Below are positions 29,996-38,518 of a stretch of DNA of 64,000 nucleotides, in pieces; within the stretch, counting starts at the first letter, position 1, and each line of letters opens with the position of its first letter. Under the pieces are notes generated by a model. The model did no database searches. It had not been told where the DNA came from and saw only the letters and a program-made list of their open reading frames with translations. Origin of the DNA: Sphingomonas sp. Mn802worker (GTDB lineage: Bacteria; Pseudomonadota; Alphaproteobacteria; Sphingomonadales; Sphingomonadaceae); NCBI RefSeq assembly GCF_000382485.1, contig NZ_AORY01000015.1, forward strand, positions 124,001-188,000. Direction: 5' to 3'. The position numbers and the translations under genes were made by a program.

Positions 29996-31765
29996 ATGAA
30001 GAAGCATTGGGCTCTGGTACTTGGCTTGGCGTCGTTGCCGTCCGCGACGTCCTTCGCGCAATCTCGCTTGGCTGCGACAGCAACTCCCGCTGAACAGCAG
30101 CTCAAGGCGATCTACGACGCCGAGTGGACGTGGCGGCAGCGTGAGTTCGCGCAGGTCAGCGATGGTCTGCGCAGCGAGAGCGATGATCACTTTCCCGCCG
30201 TCGCCCCTGCCGACTGGGTACGACGACGCGCCTATTGGCAGGACGTTCTGTCCCACATCGCGGCGATCCCGGTGGCCGACCTGTCGCCCGAGGAGCGCCT
30301 GAACGCCGCCGTACTCACCGAATCGCTGCGCGCCGAGGTCGCCAACATCGACTTCCGCACCTACGAGGCGCCGCTCAACAGCGACAGCTACTTCTGGGGC
30401 GAGGTGAAGCCCTATTCGGCGCTGGAGAGTGCGGAGGATTACCGTCGCTACATCGGTCGCCTGCGCGACGTGCCACGCTGGTTCGACGGCAACATCGCCA
30501 ACATGCGTGCCGGGCTGGCACGCGGCTTCACCCCGCCGCGCGTGACGCTCGCCGGGCGCGACAAGACGATCGAAGCCTATTCGATGACCGGCGCGACCAA
30601 TCCGTTGTTCGATCCGTTCAAGGAAATGCCTGCCTCGATCCCCGCGGCCGAGCAGGCGCGGTTACGGAGCGAAGCGCAGGCCGTGATCGACACGCAGGCG
30701 GCACCCGCCTACGCGAAGCTGCTCGCCTTCTTCCGCGACACCTATCTGCCCGGCGCGCGGACGACGCTGTCGGCGGCAGCCTTGCCGAACGGACCGGCCT
30801 TCTACCGCAGCCAGATCCGCGAATATACCACGCTCGATCTTTCGCCCGAGCAGATACACCGGATCGGCCTGTCCGAGGTCGCGCGGATCGATCGCGACAT
30901 GAAGGCGACGATCGCGCAAAGCGGGTTCCAGGGCACGTTCTCTGAGTTTCTTGCCTTCCTGCGCAGCGATCCGCAATTCTATGCCAAGACGCCCGACGAG
31001 CTGCTCGGCTTTTCCGCGCTGGTCGCCAAGCGGATGGACGGACGGTTGAAGGATGTGTTCACCACGCTGCCGCGCTATCGCTTCACCATCCAGCCTGTGC
31101 CCGACGCGATCGCGCCGGTCTATACCTCCGGCCGCGGCGGGTTGAGCGCGTGCCTGATGAACACCTACGACCTGAAATCACGCCCGCTCTACAATCTCGT
31201 TTCGTTGACGCTGCACGAATGCGTGCCGGGCCACAGCCACCAGGCCGCGATGGCACTGGAGGCACCAGACCGTCCCGCGTTCCGACGCCAGACCTATTTC
31301 TCAGGCTATGGCGAGGGGTGGGGGCTTTATTCCGAATGGCTCGGCACCAAGCTCGGCATGTACCGCACCCCGTATGAGGAGTTTGGGCGCGAGACGTTCG
31401 AGATGTGGCGCGCCGCGCGGCTGGTGATCGACACCGGACTGCATTCAATGGGGTGGACGCGCGCGCAGGCGATCGATTATCTTGCCTCGCACACTGCGCT
31501 CTCCAAGCTCGACGTCGAGATCGAGGTCGACCGCTACATCAGCTGGCCGGGGCAGGCGCTCGCGTACAAGCTGGGCGAGATGAAGATGCGTGAGTTGCGC
31601 GCGAAGGCGGAAGCTGAGCTCGGCCCACGCTTCGACCAGCGGCGGTTCCACGACACGCTGCTGAACATGGGATCGGTGCCGCTGCCCGCGATGGAGGCGG
31701 AGATGCTGCGCTGGATCGCGGCGGAGAAGATAAGACCCGCCACCGCGAGCAACGGCCAGCGCTGA
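29996..31765 (+). CDS. DUF885 family protein (putative secreted metallopeptidase)
   Basis: A 589-residue protein; the ATG at 29996 starts a signal peptide (MKKHWALVLGLASLPSATSFAQ), so the protein is periplasmic or secreted. DUF885 features are present: TPPRVTLAGRD, then an HExxH-like zinc site in LTLHECVPGHSHQ and YFSGYGEGWGLYSEWL downstream, with DTGLHSMGWTRAQAIDYL. These proteins are predicted zinc peptidases distantly related to carboxypeptidases, with unknown substrates. It stands alone and ends in a strong terminator. Confidence 0.88.
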   Translation: MKKHWALVLGLASLPSATSFAQSRLAATATPAEQQLKAIYDAEWTWRQREFAQVSDGLRSESDDHFPAVAPADWVRRRAYWQDVLSHIAAIPVADLSPEERLNAAVLTESLRAEVANIDFRTYEAPLNSDSYFWGEVKPYSALESAEDYRRYIGRLRDVPRWFDGNIANMRAGLARGFTPPRVTLAGRDKTIEAYSMTGATNPLFDPFKEMPASIPAAEQARLRSEAQAVIDTQAAPAYAKLLAFFRDTYLPGARTTLSAAALPNGPAFYRSQIREYTTLDLSPEQIHRIGLSEVARIDRDMKATIAQSGFQGTFSEFLAFLRSDPQFYAKTPDELLGFSALVAKRMDGRLKDVFTTLPRYRFTIQPVPDAIAPVYTSGRGGLSACLMNTYDLKSRPLYNLVSLTLHECVPGHSHQAAMALEAPDRPAFRRQTYFSGYGEGWGLYSEWLGTKLGMYRTPYEEFGRETFEMWRAARLVIDTGLHSMGWTRAQAIDYLASHTALSKLDVEIEVDRYISWPGQALAYKLGEMKMRELRAKAEAELGPRFDQRRFHDTLLNMGSVPLPAMEAEMLRWIAAEKIRPATASNGQR

Positions 31766-31772
31766 AACGAAG

Positions 31773-31804
31773 AAGGGCGGCCCCGCGGGACCGCCCTTTT
31801 CTTG
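31773..31804 (+). terminator. Rho-independent terminator of the DUF885 gene
   Basis: AAGGGCGG pairs with CCGCCCTT around an inner CCC-GC-GGG stem, followed by TTCTTG. It starts 8 bases after the stop codon. Confidence 0.88.
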
Positions 31805-31862
31805 TTCGGCTCGCCGCGGGCGAAGTCCGCGTCGTCGATCGGGGCTGACGCCCCGCCGGCCG

Positions 31863-31882
31863 AGCGAGGTTTTCGCCTCGCT
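31863..31882 (-). terminator. Hairpin directly after rpsD
   Basis: AGCGAGG (31863-31869) and CCTCGCT (31876-31882) flank a 6-base loop; on the minus strand the stem begins in the rpsD stop codon. No T-run follows, and a second stem (GGGGC-TGAC-GCCCC) lies just beyond, near 31840-31855. Confidence 0.4.
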
Positions 31883-32496
31883 TAGCGCGAGTAGAATTCG
31901 ACGACGAGGTTCGGTTCCATCTTCACCGGATAGGGGACCTCGTCCAGCGTGGGAACGCGGATAAAGGTCACCTTGGCGGTGCCGTCGGGCGCGACGTAGT
32001 CGGGCACCTCACGCTCGGCGAGCTGCTGCGCCTCAAGCACCAACGCCATCTCCTGCGCCTTCGAGCCCAGCGTGATCTCGTCGCTGACGTAGCAGCGGCG
32101 CGACGCGATGTTGCACTTCACGCCGTTGACGCGGACGTGGCCGTGGCTGACGAGCTGGCGCGCGGCCCAGATCGTCGGGGCGAACTTCGCACGGTACACG
32201 ATCATGTCGAGGCGACGCTCGAGCAGGCCGATCAGGTTCTGCGAGGTGTCGCCCTTCATGCGCGCTGCTTCCTCGTAGCAGTGCTTGAACTGCTTCTCGG
32301 TCACGTCGCCGTAATAGCCCTTGAGCTTCTGCTTCGCGCGCAGCTGGATGCCGAAGTCCGACACCTTGCCCTTGCGGCGCTGACCGTGCTGGCCGGGGCC
32401 ATACTCGCGCTTGTTGACCGGGCTCTTGGGGCGGCCCCAGATGTTCTCGCCCAAACGGCGATCGAGCTTGTGCTTCGCGCTATGACGCTTCGACAT
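31882..32496 (-). CDS. rpsD: 30S ribosomal protein S4
   Basis: A 204-residue protein from the ATG at 32496 ([20 protein letters not shown]) with AAGGA upstream. The alphaproteobacterial S4 blocks are clear: [36 protein letters not shown], and the S4 RNA-binding motif [20 protein letters not shown] with [16 protein letters not shown]. It starts 30S assembly by binding 16S rRNA. As usual in this class, it is a single gene away from the main ribosomal operons. Confidence 0.98.
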   Translation of the reverse strand: MSKRHSAKHKLDRRLGENIWGRPKSPVNKREYGPGQHGQRRKGKVSDFGIQLRAKQKLKGYYGDVTEKQFKHCYEEAARMKGDTSQNLIGLLERRLDMIVYRAKFAPTIWAARQLVSHGHVRVNGVKCNIASRRCYVSDEITLGSKAQEMALVLEAQQLAEREVPDYVAPDGTAKVTFIRVPTLDEVPYPVKMEPNLVVEFYSR

Positions 32497-32525
32497 ATTC
32501 AATCCTTGGCAAATGCTAACAACGT

Positions 32526-32606
32526 GGCCTGCGCGTCATCACGGATGAAAGGCAGGGTTCTTCCCGGTCATCGCGCCGCGTGGTCACTTTGGTGACTACG
32601 CAGGCC
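32526..32606 (-). promoter_or_regulatory. Inverted repeats in the rpsD upstream region
   Basis: GGCCTGCG (32526-32533) is repeated in inverse as CGCAGGCC (32599-32606), and inside the right half GTCAC-TTTG-GTGAC (32583-32596) is a second perfect palindrome. They lie 30-110 bases before the rpsD start. They could form a leader structure, perhaps for S4 self-control, or an operator. No conserved leader can be named from sequence alone. Confidence 0.3.
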
Positions 32607-32717
32607 CACCGCTTCACCGGGGTGCAGGGGCAATTGCGAAGGCGCGCGCTTAGCCGCGGGGGCGGGCGGCGTCAAGTGAACGGCCCGAGCGGAGGCAAGC
32701 CCGTGACGAGCGGTGGC

Positions 32718-32924
32718 TCAGCGCGGCTGGCTCATGGTGGACAGCGCATCGCGGCCATCGCGTTCCTGCGCGGCCCACTCCTCCTTTGTCAGGCATGTCT
32801 TCTTGCCCGGCAGGCGCGAGCCGACCTCCTGCACACGCTTGCAGACCAGCTTGGCCTCGGCTGGTGCAGGCGTCGGCTGCGAGGCGGGAACGGCGGCCTG
32901 AATCAGGGCAAGTGCGAGCAGCAT
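32718..32924 (-). CDS. Small secreted hypothetical protein
   Basis: A 68-residue protein with a signal peptide (MLLALALIQAAVPASQ) and a mature part containing KLVCKRVQEVGSRLPGKKTC followed by LTKEEWAAQER. The pair of cysteines in VCKR and KTCLT and the GSRLPGKK core recur in small exported proteins of sphingomonads that I know only as unnamed hypotheticals. The two cysteines could form a disulfide in the periplasm. It stands alone on the minus strand between rpsD and the chorismate mutase gene. Confidence 0.7.
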   Translation of the reverse strand: MLLALALIQAAVPASQPTPAPAEAKLVCKRVQEVGSRLPGKKTCLTKEEWAAQERDGRDALSTMSQPR

Positions 32925-33049
32925 GGATGGTCTCCGAAATACGCTTCACCGTGCGCGCGTTGCGCCGCCGGCGTCAACGGCAAGCTGCGACCTGTTCTTA
33001 CAGATGCGCCGACTGGACATCGATCGTCGCGCCCGGCACAGGCGACACG

Positions 33050-33364
33050 ATGGACGCGAAGCCTGGACCCGAGTGCAATACCATGGCGGAGGTTCGCGCC
33101 GGCGTCGATGCGCTCGACCGTGAACTCGTCGCACTGTTGCGGCGGCGCTTCGACTATATGGACGCCGCCGCGCGGATCAAACCGACGCGCGATGCCGTCC
33201 GCGACGAGGCGCGCAAGCAGCAGGTGATCGCGCAAGCGGTCGAGGCTGCCACCGCGGCGTGGTTGCCTGCGCAGGCGATCGCGACGATGTGGGACACGCT
33301 GGTCGAGGCATCGATCGCGTACGAATTGGAAGAATTCGACGGCCGCGACGTAACCCGACGTTAG
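33050..33364 (+). CDS. Chorismate mutase (AroQ type, PchB-like)
   Basis: A 104-residue all-helical protein; start ATG at 33050, with a second possible ATG at 33083. The sequence EVRAGVDALDRELVALLRRR, MDAAARIKPTRDAVRDEARK and the final AYELEEFDGRD fit the single-domain AroQ fold, and the conserved Arg (LDRELV, RIKPTRD) and Lys positions are kept. The subgroup resembles PchB, which can also release pyruvate from isochorismate, so the reaction is either chorismate to prephenate or isochorismate pyruvate-lyase. It is 24 bases ahead of the aminotransferase-oxidoreductase fusion gene and may share its transcript. Confidence 0.82.
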   Translation: MDAKPGPECNTMAEVRAGVDALDRELVALLRRRFDYMDAAARIKPTRDAVRDEARKQQVIAQAVEAATAAWLPAQAIATMWDTLVEASIAYELEEFDGRDVTRR

Positions 33365-33388
33365 CGCGTCCGCGTGCATGGCGGCAGC

Positions 33389-35848
33389 ATGGACCTGCCG
33401 CTGATCGCCCCAAACCCGCCGCGTCTGTCGGATCTGACCGAGGCGTTGTCGCGCGTCGAGGCGAGTGGCGTGTACAGCAACCACGGCCCCGAAGCGCGCG
33501 CGTTCGAGCAGGAAGCGACGACACGTTTGTTCGCCGGGCGCGGTGCGACGCTGACGGTCAACAACGCCACCACGGGGTTGATGATCGCGCTGGCCGATGC
33601 GGTCGGTGCACGAGGGCGCGGGCGTATGGCGTTGATGCCCGGCTTCACCTTTGCCGCGACCGCGCAGGCGGCGTGGTGGGCCGGCCTCATCCCGCTCGTC
33701 TGCGATGTCGATCCGGGTGACTGGGGTGCCTCGGCGCGCGAGGAGGAGCGATTGCTCCAGCGTCATGGGCAGGGCATCGCCGCGATCATGCCTTATGCGA
33801 CGTTCGGGCGCGCGATCGATCTCGATCGCTATCGCTGGCTCGCGGCACGCCACGGCGTGGCGGTGGTGGTGGATGCGGCAGCGTCGCTGGGCACCACCGA
33901 TGCAGTGGGCGTCAACTTCGGTGCAGGCGCGCCTTTTCCGATCGTCTTCTCGATGCACGCAACCAAGCCGTTCGCGGTGGCGGAGGGCGGGCTGATCCAC
34001 TGCGGCGACGCCGGCGTGATCGAGCGGTTGCGTGCGGCCGCCAATTTCGGCTTCACCCGGCCGCGTGTCGCGACCGTTCCGGGCCTGAACGCCAAGCTGC
34101 CCGAGGTGCTGGCGGTGATGGCACGCGCGAAGCTGGCGACGTTCGAAAAGGTAAGCGCAAGCCGGGCCGCCGTCGTACGGGCTTATCGCGACGCCTTGGA
34201 CGGTTTCCTGACCATGCAGGCGCTGGCGGAGGGTGAGCAGGCGCATGGTTTCTTTCCCGTGTTGCTGCCACGTGGGTGCGACCGCAGCGGCGTGATCGCC
34301 GCCCTGACGGCGGAAGGGATCGGCGCCGGTGCCTATTTCAGCCCGCATCTGGGTGAGCAGCCATGGGTGCGCGAGGTCGCGGTGGTCGAGCCGCTGCCGG
34401 TGTGCGACGATGTCGCGGCGCGCGTGCTGTCCTTGCCCGTTACGGACACGATGACCGCGGCTGATGCGCAGATCATCGCCGCCACGCTGCGCCGCGTCGT
34501 CGCGCGCCCGCGCGCCGCGGCCAGGCCGCGCACGGTGCAGCAGCACGAGACGTTGGTGATCGGCGGCGGCCCGGCGGGTACCGCGCTATTGACCGCGGCA
34601 TCAAAGGCGGGCGTGCTGCCGGCGCTGTCGCAAGGGCTTGCGGTAGTGGAGGCAGGCGCGTCGCTCGGCAGCGGACGGCTCGGCAATTACGCCATCACCT
34701 CCGATTCAAGCGCGGACACTTTCCTGACGGCAGTGTCGAACAATCCGCATGACGAGATCGCGGCGCTGGTCGATCATCCCGCGACCGCGCGCGTCGCGGC
34801 GCACCGCCATGGGCTGGGCGTGCCGCTGGTCGAGGTCGGCCCGATGCTCGACGCGTTGGGCGATCGGCTGGCCGCGGTTGTCGGGGCGAACGGCGGACAG
34901 GTGCTGACCGGGCACCGCGGGCTGTCGGCGCGGCAGGATGGTGGCTGGTGGTGCACCAGCATCGAGGATGTCGCGAGCGGGATCGTGACCGAGCACCGCG
35001 CGCGCCATGTCGTGATTGCGACCGGCGGGCACCAGCCGATCGACCGGCTGGCGGCGCAGGAGGTCGCGGGCGTGCCGTTGTCGGTGCTGGCAGGCGGACG
35101 GCTGGTGCAGTCGGACGCAGTGCTGAGCATCGGGGGCACGCAGATGGTGGCCGACCTGATCGCCGATGTGCGCAATCCACGAATAGCGGTGGTCGGCGGG
35201 TCGACCAGCGCGATGACGACGATCGCCGCGTTGCTGAAGGCACCGCTGCCGCTAGGCGAAGGCGCGATCACGCTGCTGCACCGGCGTCCGCTCAGACCCT
35301 TCTACCCGTCGGTCGCAGCGGCGCAGGCGGAGGGGTTCACCGACTTTGGTCCCGACGACATCTGTCCGGTGTCCGGCTTCGTCTATCGTCTCACCGGGTT
35401 CCGGTTGGAGGCGCGCGATCTGGTGCTGCGGATGCTGTCGGTCGATGGCCGCGTGCCCGATCCGCGTGTCGGACTGCACCGCATCGCCGCCAACGAGGAC
35501 GCGCGCGCGAAGCAGATCGTTGAGGCTGCCGATGTGGTGGTCGCGGCACTCGGTTATCGCCCGCACGCATTGTCGGTGTTCGACCGCGCGGGCGCGCCGA
35601 TTGCGCTGGCGGCGGACACCGGCGCGGCGATGGTCGATCGCCATTGTCGCGTGCTTGACGCAAACGGCGCGCCGGTCGCCGGGCTGTACGGCATCGGGCT
35701 CGCCGCCGGCTTCGTACCATGGGGACGGCTGGGCGGGGAGCCGAGTTTCCGCGGGCAGGCGAACGGGCTCTGGCTGTGGCAGAACGATGTCGGCATGATG
35801 ATCGTCGATCAGTTGCTCGGCACGCAGGAGAAGGCGCTCGCAGGATGA
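33389..35848 (+). CDS. Fusion of a DegT/DnrJ-type aminotransferase and an FAD/NAD(P) oxidoreductase
   Basis: An 819-residue two-part protein in one uninterrupted frame (ATG at 33389; a GTG five codons earlier is possible). Residues about 1-365 are a DegT/DnrJ/EryC1/StrS PLP enzyme: NNATTGLMIAL binds phosphate, VVVDAAASLG holds the PLP aspartate, and Lys193 in MHATKPFAVAEGG is the Schiff-base lysine. A basic Ala/Arg linker follows, then from residue about 387 a flavoprotein with ETLVIGGGPAGTAL and a second nucleotide site VVGGSTSAM near residue 601, like lysine/ornithine N-monooxygenases. DegT enzymes usually aminate keto-sugars. The next gene is a glycosyltransferase with ATGA overlap, which suggests an amino- or oxidised-sugar product. 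Confidence 0.85.
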   Translation: MDLPLIAPNPPRLSDLTEALSRVEASGVYSNHGPEARAFEQEATTRLFAGRGATLTVNNATTGLMIALADAVGARGRGRMALMPGFTFAATAQAAWWAGLIPLVCDVDPGDWGASAREEERLLQRHGQGIAAIMPYATFGRAIDLDRYRWLAARHGVAVVVDAAASLGTTDAVGVNFGAGAPFPIVFSMHATKPFAVAEGGLIHCGDAGVIERLRAAANFGFTRPRVATVPGLNAKLPEVLAVMARAKLATFEKVSASRAAVVRAYRDALDGFLTMQALAEGEQAHGFFPVLLPRGCDRSGVIAALTAEGIGAGAYFSPHLGEQPWVREVAVVEPLPVCDDVAARVLSLPVTDTMTAADAQIIAATLRRVVARPRAAARPRTVQQHETLVIGGGPAGTALLTAASKAGVLPALSQGLAVVEAGASLGSGRLGNYAITSDSSADTFLTAVSNNPHDEIAALVDHPATARVAAHRHGLGVPLVEVGPMLDALGDRLAAVVGANGGQVLTGHRGLSARQDGGWWCTSIEDVASGIVTEHRARHVVIATGGHQPIDRLAAQEVAGVPLSVLAGGRLVQSDAVLSIGGTQMVADLIADVRNPRIAVVGGSTSAMTTIAALLKAPLPLGEGAITLLHRRPLRPFYPSVAAAQAEGFTDFGPDDICPVSGFVYRLTGFRLEARDLVLRMLSVDGRVPDPRVGLHRIAANEDARAKQIVEAADVVVAALGYRPHALSVFDRAGAPIALAADTGAAMVDRHCRVLDANGAPVAGLYGIGLAAGFVPWGRLGGEPSFRGQANGLWLWQNDVGMMIVDQLLGTQEKALAG

Positions 35849-36885
35849 GCGCGGTGCCGGTCGTCAGCGTTATCATGGCCGCGTACAATGGCGCGCGGCT
35901 GATCGAGGAAACGCTTGCCAGCGTGGCGCGGCAGACGATGGGCGATTACGAGGTGATCGTCGTCGACGATTGTTCGAGCGACGACACGCGCGCGGTCGTC
36001 GCGCGCTGGCACGATCCGCGCGTGCGGCTGATCGCGCTGGAACAGAACGGCGGCCCGGTTCGCGCGCGCAACCACGCGCTTACCCATGCGCAAGGACGCT
36101 ATATCGCAGCACTCGACCAAGACGACCTGTGCCATCCCGAACGCTTTGCGCGGCAGGTCGCGTTCCTCGACGCGCACCGCGACGTGGCGCTGACGGGCAC
36201 CGCGACGCAGGTGCTGAGCGACGGCGGCGTGGCACCGTCGCGCCAGCCGCCGGTCACGACGCCTGCGTCGGTCGGCTGGCTGCTGCGCTTCTCCAACCCG
36301 CTCGTCTGGTCATCGGTGATGGTGCGTGGTGAGGTCGCGCGCGCGCTTGATCCGTTCACCCGCCCCGACATGCTCTATGCCGAGGATTTCGACCTATACC
36401 ACCGCGTCGCCGCGTACGGAAGGGTGGCGCGGATCGACCAGCCGCTGGTCACCTATCGCAGTCATGCCGGCGGCTGTTCGCAACGGTATGAGGACATCAT
36501 GCTGGCGAGCGCCGAGCGTGTGCTGAGCGAGGGCCTGAACGACACGTTCGGTGGGATGGCGCCGGCGGCGGCGCGGTTGTTCGTGCGGCACCTGATGCAC
36601 GGCGAGCCGGTGCCGGATGGGGAGACGCTGGGCCGACTTGCGGCGCTGCTCGACCATGCGCGGCTGCGTTATCTGGCGACCGCGACCGCGGATGCGCGCG
36701 ACCGGCGCCTGATCGCGCGCGAGACGCGGCGGGTGTGGATGCAGGTGGTGAGCGCCGGTCTGCGACGCGGTACGATCGGGTTGCGTGATGCGATCGCAGC
36801 AGGGCCGGTCGCGACCGTCGCGCGGGTCGACCGGCTGGCATGGAGCCGGATGATCGGTCAGCTGCGCCCGTGGCTTGCCGCTTGA
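35845..36885 (+). CDS. Family 2 glycosyltransferase
   Basis: A 346-residue GT-A enzyme. It opens VSVIMAAYNGARLIEETLAS, then VIVVDDCSSDDT and the DxD-like ALDQDDLCHPERF; a central AEDFDLYHRVAAYG block carries the usual ED base. No membrane segment is seen except perhaps weak hydrophobic stretches. It overlaps the upstream fusion gene by four bases (ATGA), so the two are translationally coupled. It probably transfers the sugar prepared by the fusion protein to a surface glycan or small molecule. Confidence 0.9.
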   Translation: MSAVPVVSVIMAAYNGARLIEETLASVARQTMGDYEVIVVDDCSSDDTRAVVARWHDPRVRLIALEQNGGPVRARNHALTHAQGRYIAALDQDDLCHPERFARQVAFLDAHRDVALTGTATQVLSDGGVAPSRQPPVTTPASVGWLLRFSNPLVWSSVMVRGEVARALDPFTRPDMLYAEDFDLYHRVAAYGRVARIDQPLVTYRSHAGGCSQRYEDIMLASAERVLSEGLNDTFGGMAPAAARLFVRHLMHGEPVPDGETLGRLAALLDHARLRYLATATADARDRRLIARETRRVWMQVVSAGLRRGTIGLRDAIAAGPVATVARVDRLAWSRMIGQLRPWLAA

Positions 36886-36928
36886 CGTTGCCGGCCGGGC
36901 ACCCCGACGCGGCCTGAGATAACGCGCG

Positions 36929-37648
36929 TCAGACCTTCGCGGCGTAGATCATTCGTCCCGGCCCGAGCCGCTCGAACACCTCGGCCAGTTCGTTCTCACC
37001 GACGGCGAAGCAACCCTGGCTGCGCCCGAGCATGCCGCGCTCCGCCACCATCTCGCGATTGGCGTACCAGGCGGCGTGCACCACGATCGCACGATCGAGC
37101 GCGTTGTTGTTGGTGTGATCGAGCCCGATCAGCCGCTGCGACTTGCCATGCTTGCCGACATAATAATCGCTGGTCAGGAAGGCGCCCTCGCACGACGCGT
37201 TCGAGCCGTTCGCGTTCGAGAAGCGCTGCACGAAGCCGGTATGCGACGGGTCCGAGCCCGAGCCGTGCGCGACCAGCTTGGAATTGGTGTGCCCGTCCTC
37301 AAGGTTGATCAGGTGGAAGCGCGGCTGCCCCGATGCGGCAGCGAAGTCGGCGATCGCAATGCGATCGTGCCGCGCGATGCTGTTGCCGTGCTGCTGGAGT
37401 GCAGCCATCGCGCGCCGCATCAGCGCTGGGCGCACGGTGCCGAGGCTGTTCGCGCTGTCGGCCGGGAACGAGTCGGCGGTGAAGCCGCCCGCGCTATGCC
37501 CCTCGTACAGGCCGGCAGGGAGCAGCGACTCGGGCGCGCGGCGCATGCTGGCGGCGACCGCGGACGGGATCATCATCGCCCCCGCGAACAGCCCACCGGT
37601 TTTCAACAAGGCACGCCGTGATGCCATCGTGTCGCGCGTCAGCTCCAT
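36929..37648 (-). CDS. L,D-transpeptidase catalytic domain protein (YkuD_2 type), Tat-exported
   Basis: A 239-residue protein (an ATG seven codons later is equally good). The N-terminus has a twin-arginine signal (SRRALLKTGGLFAGAMM). The mature part shows FHLINLEDGHTNSKLVAHGS, the AFLTSDYYVGKHGKSQRL strand and the catalytic LGRSQGCFAV, where the Cys would attack the peptidoglycan peptide. This is the YcfS-unrelated YkuD_2 (PF13645-like) subgroup. It is divergent from a classical YkuD gene 165 bases away, giving a pair of cell-wall cross-linkers at one locus. Confidence 0.88.
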   Translation of the reverse strand: MELTRDTMASRRALLKTGGLFAGAMMIPSAVAASMRRAPESLLPAGLYEGHSAGGFTADSFPADSANSLGTVRPALMRRAMAALQQHGNSIARHDRIAIADFAAASGQPRFHLINLEDGHTNSKLVAHGSGSDPSHTGFVQRFSNANGSNASCEGAFLTSDYYVGKHGKSQRLIGLDHTNNNALDRAIVVHAAWYANREMVAERGMLGRSQGCFAVGENELAEVFERLGPGRMIYAAKV

Positions 37649-37813
37649 CTCTCAAGAAAATCCCTCACCCGTTGCAGCCTCCTGATACCACGATCCGCCT
37701 TAACGATCCGCAATCTTTTCCGTACCTTAGGCATGTTTTCCGACATCTTGGCGCGGATTCCACACGGCTCGTCGGTCGGGCACCGAAACCGCTTCAATGA
37801 GTTGTCAACCGTG

Positions 37814-38476
37814 ATGGACCGGCCGAAGCGGCCAAAAGACGCGAGGATGTGGATGCTGCTACGCGCGCTGTTGATGGTGGCCCCGGTGCTGGCCGGCGCT
37901 TGTTTCCCCCTGGTCGCGAGCGGGCGGACGATGGACAGTCTGGCGCTGACGGAGGCGGCGGCGACGCTGTCGCCCAATCGCTACCTGTGGACCGACAACG
38001 AGGCGCAGGGACCGGTCAGCGTGCTGATCTCGATCCCCGATCAGCGCGCCTATGTCTTTCGCGGCGAGACGTTGGTCGCGGCGTCGAGCGTGTCGACGGG
38101 CAAGGCAGGCAACGACACCCCGACCGGCAGCTTCACCATCCTGCAGAAGAACGCGAAGCATTTTTCCAACCTCTACGACAGCGCGCCGATGCCGTTCATG
38201 CAGCGGCTGACGTGGGACGGCGTCGCGATGCACGCAGGCGCCAATCCGGGTTTTCCTGCCTCGCACGGCTGCATCCGCCTGCCGACCGCGTTCGCGAAAA
38301 AGCTGTTCGATGCGACCAGCCTGGGCGCGACGGTCGAGGTGACCGATGAGGCCTATGTCAGCGGCGTCGATGTGCCGAGTTACGCCAGCGCCGTGCAGGT
38401 GCGTGACAGCGAAGCGAGCGAGACCGCGCGCGCCAACGAGCGCGAAGGCATCGCGCAGGCGATGCGCGCCGACTGA
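37814..38476 (+). CDS. YkuD-type L,D-transpeptidase
   Basis: A 220-residue protein; I chose the ATG at 37814 (others at 37733 and 37847 are in frame). A membrane/signal segment (MLLRALLMVAPVLAGACFPL) is followed by SVLISIPDQRAYVFRGETLV, STGKAGNDTPTGSFTI and the catalytic VAMHAGANPGFPASHGCIRL, in which His and Cys of SHGCIR form the active site. It would cross-link peptidoglycan or attach proteins to it. The C-terminal 40 residues are charged and helical. Divergent from the Tat-exported relative. Confidence 0.92.
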   Translation: MDRPKRPKDARMWMLLRALLMVAPVLAGACFPLVASGRTMDSLALTEAAATLSPNRYLWTDNEAQGPVSVLISIPDQRAYVFRGETLVAASSVSTGKAGNDTPTGSFTILQKNAKHFSNLYDSAPMPFMQRLTWDGVAMHAGANPGFPASHGCIRLPTAFAKKLFDATSLGATVEVTDEAYVSGVDVPSYASAVQVRDSEASETARANEREGIAQAMRAD

Positions 38477-38479
38477 TCG

Positions 38480-38508
38480 GCTCCCCTATCCGGCGCGGAC
38501 AGGGGAGC
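38480..38508. terminator. Hairpin between YkuD gene and tonB-like gene
   Basis: GCTCCCCT (38480-38487) pairs with AGGGGAGC (38501-38508), and the loop itself folds (TCCG-GCG-CGGA). It starts 3 bases after the YkuD stop and 11 bases from the convergent tonB-like stop; no T-run. Confidence 0.6.
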
Positions 38509-38518
38509 GATCACGCGA

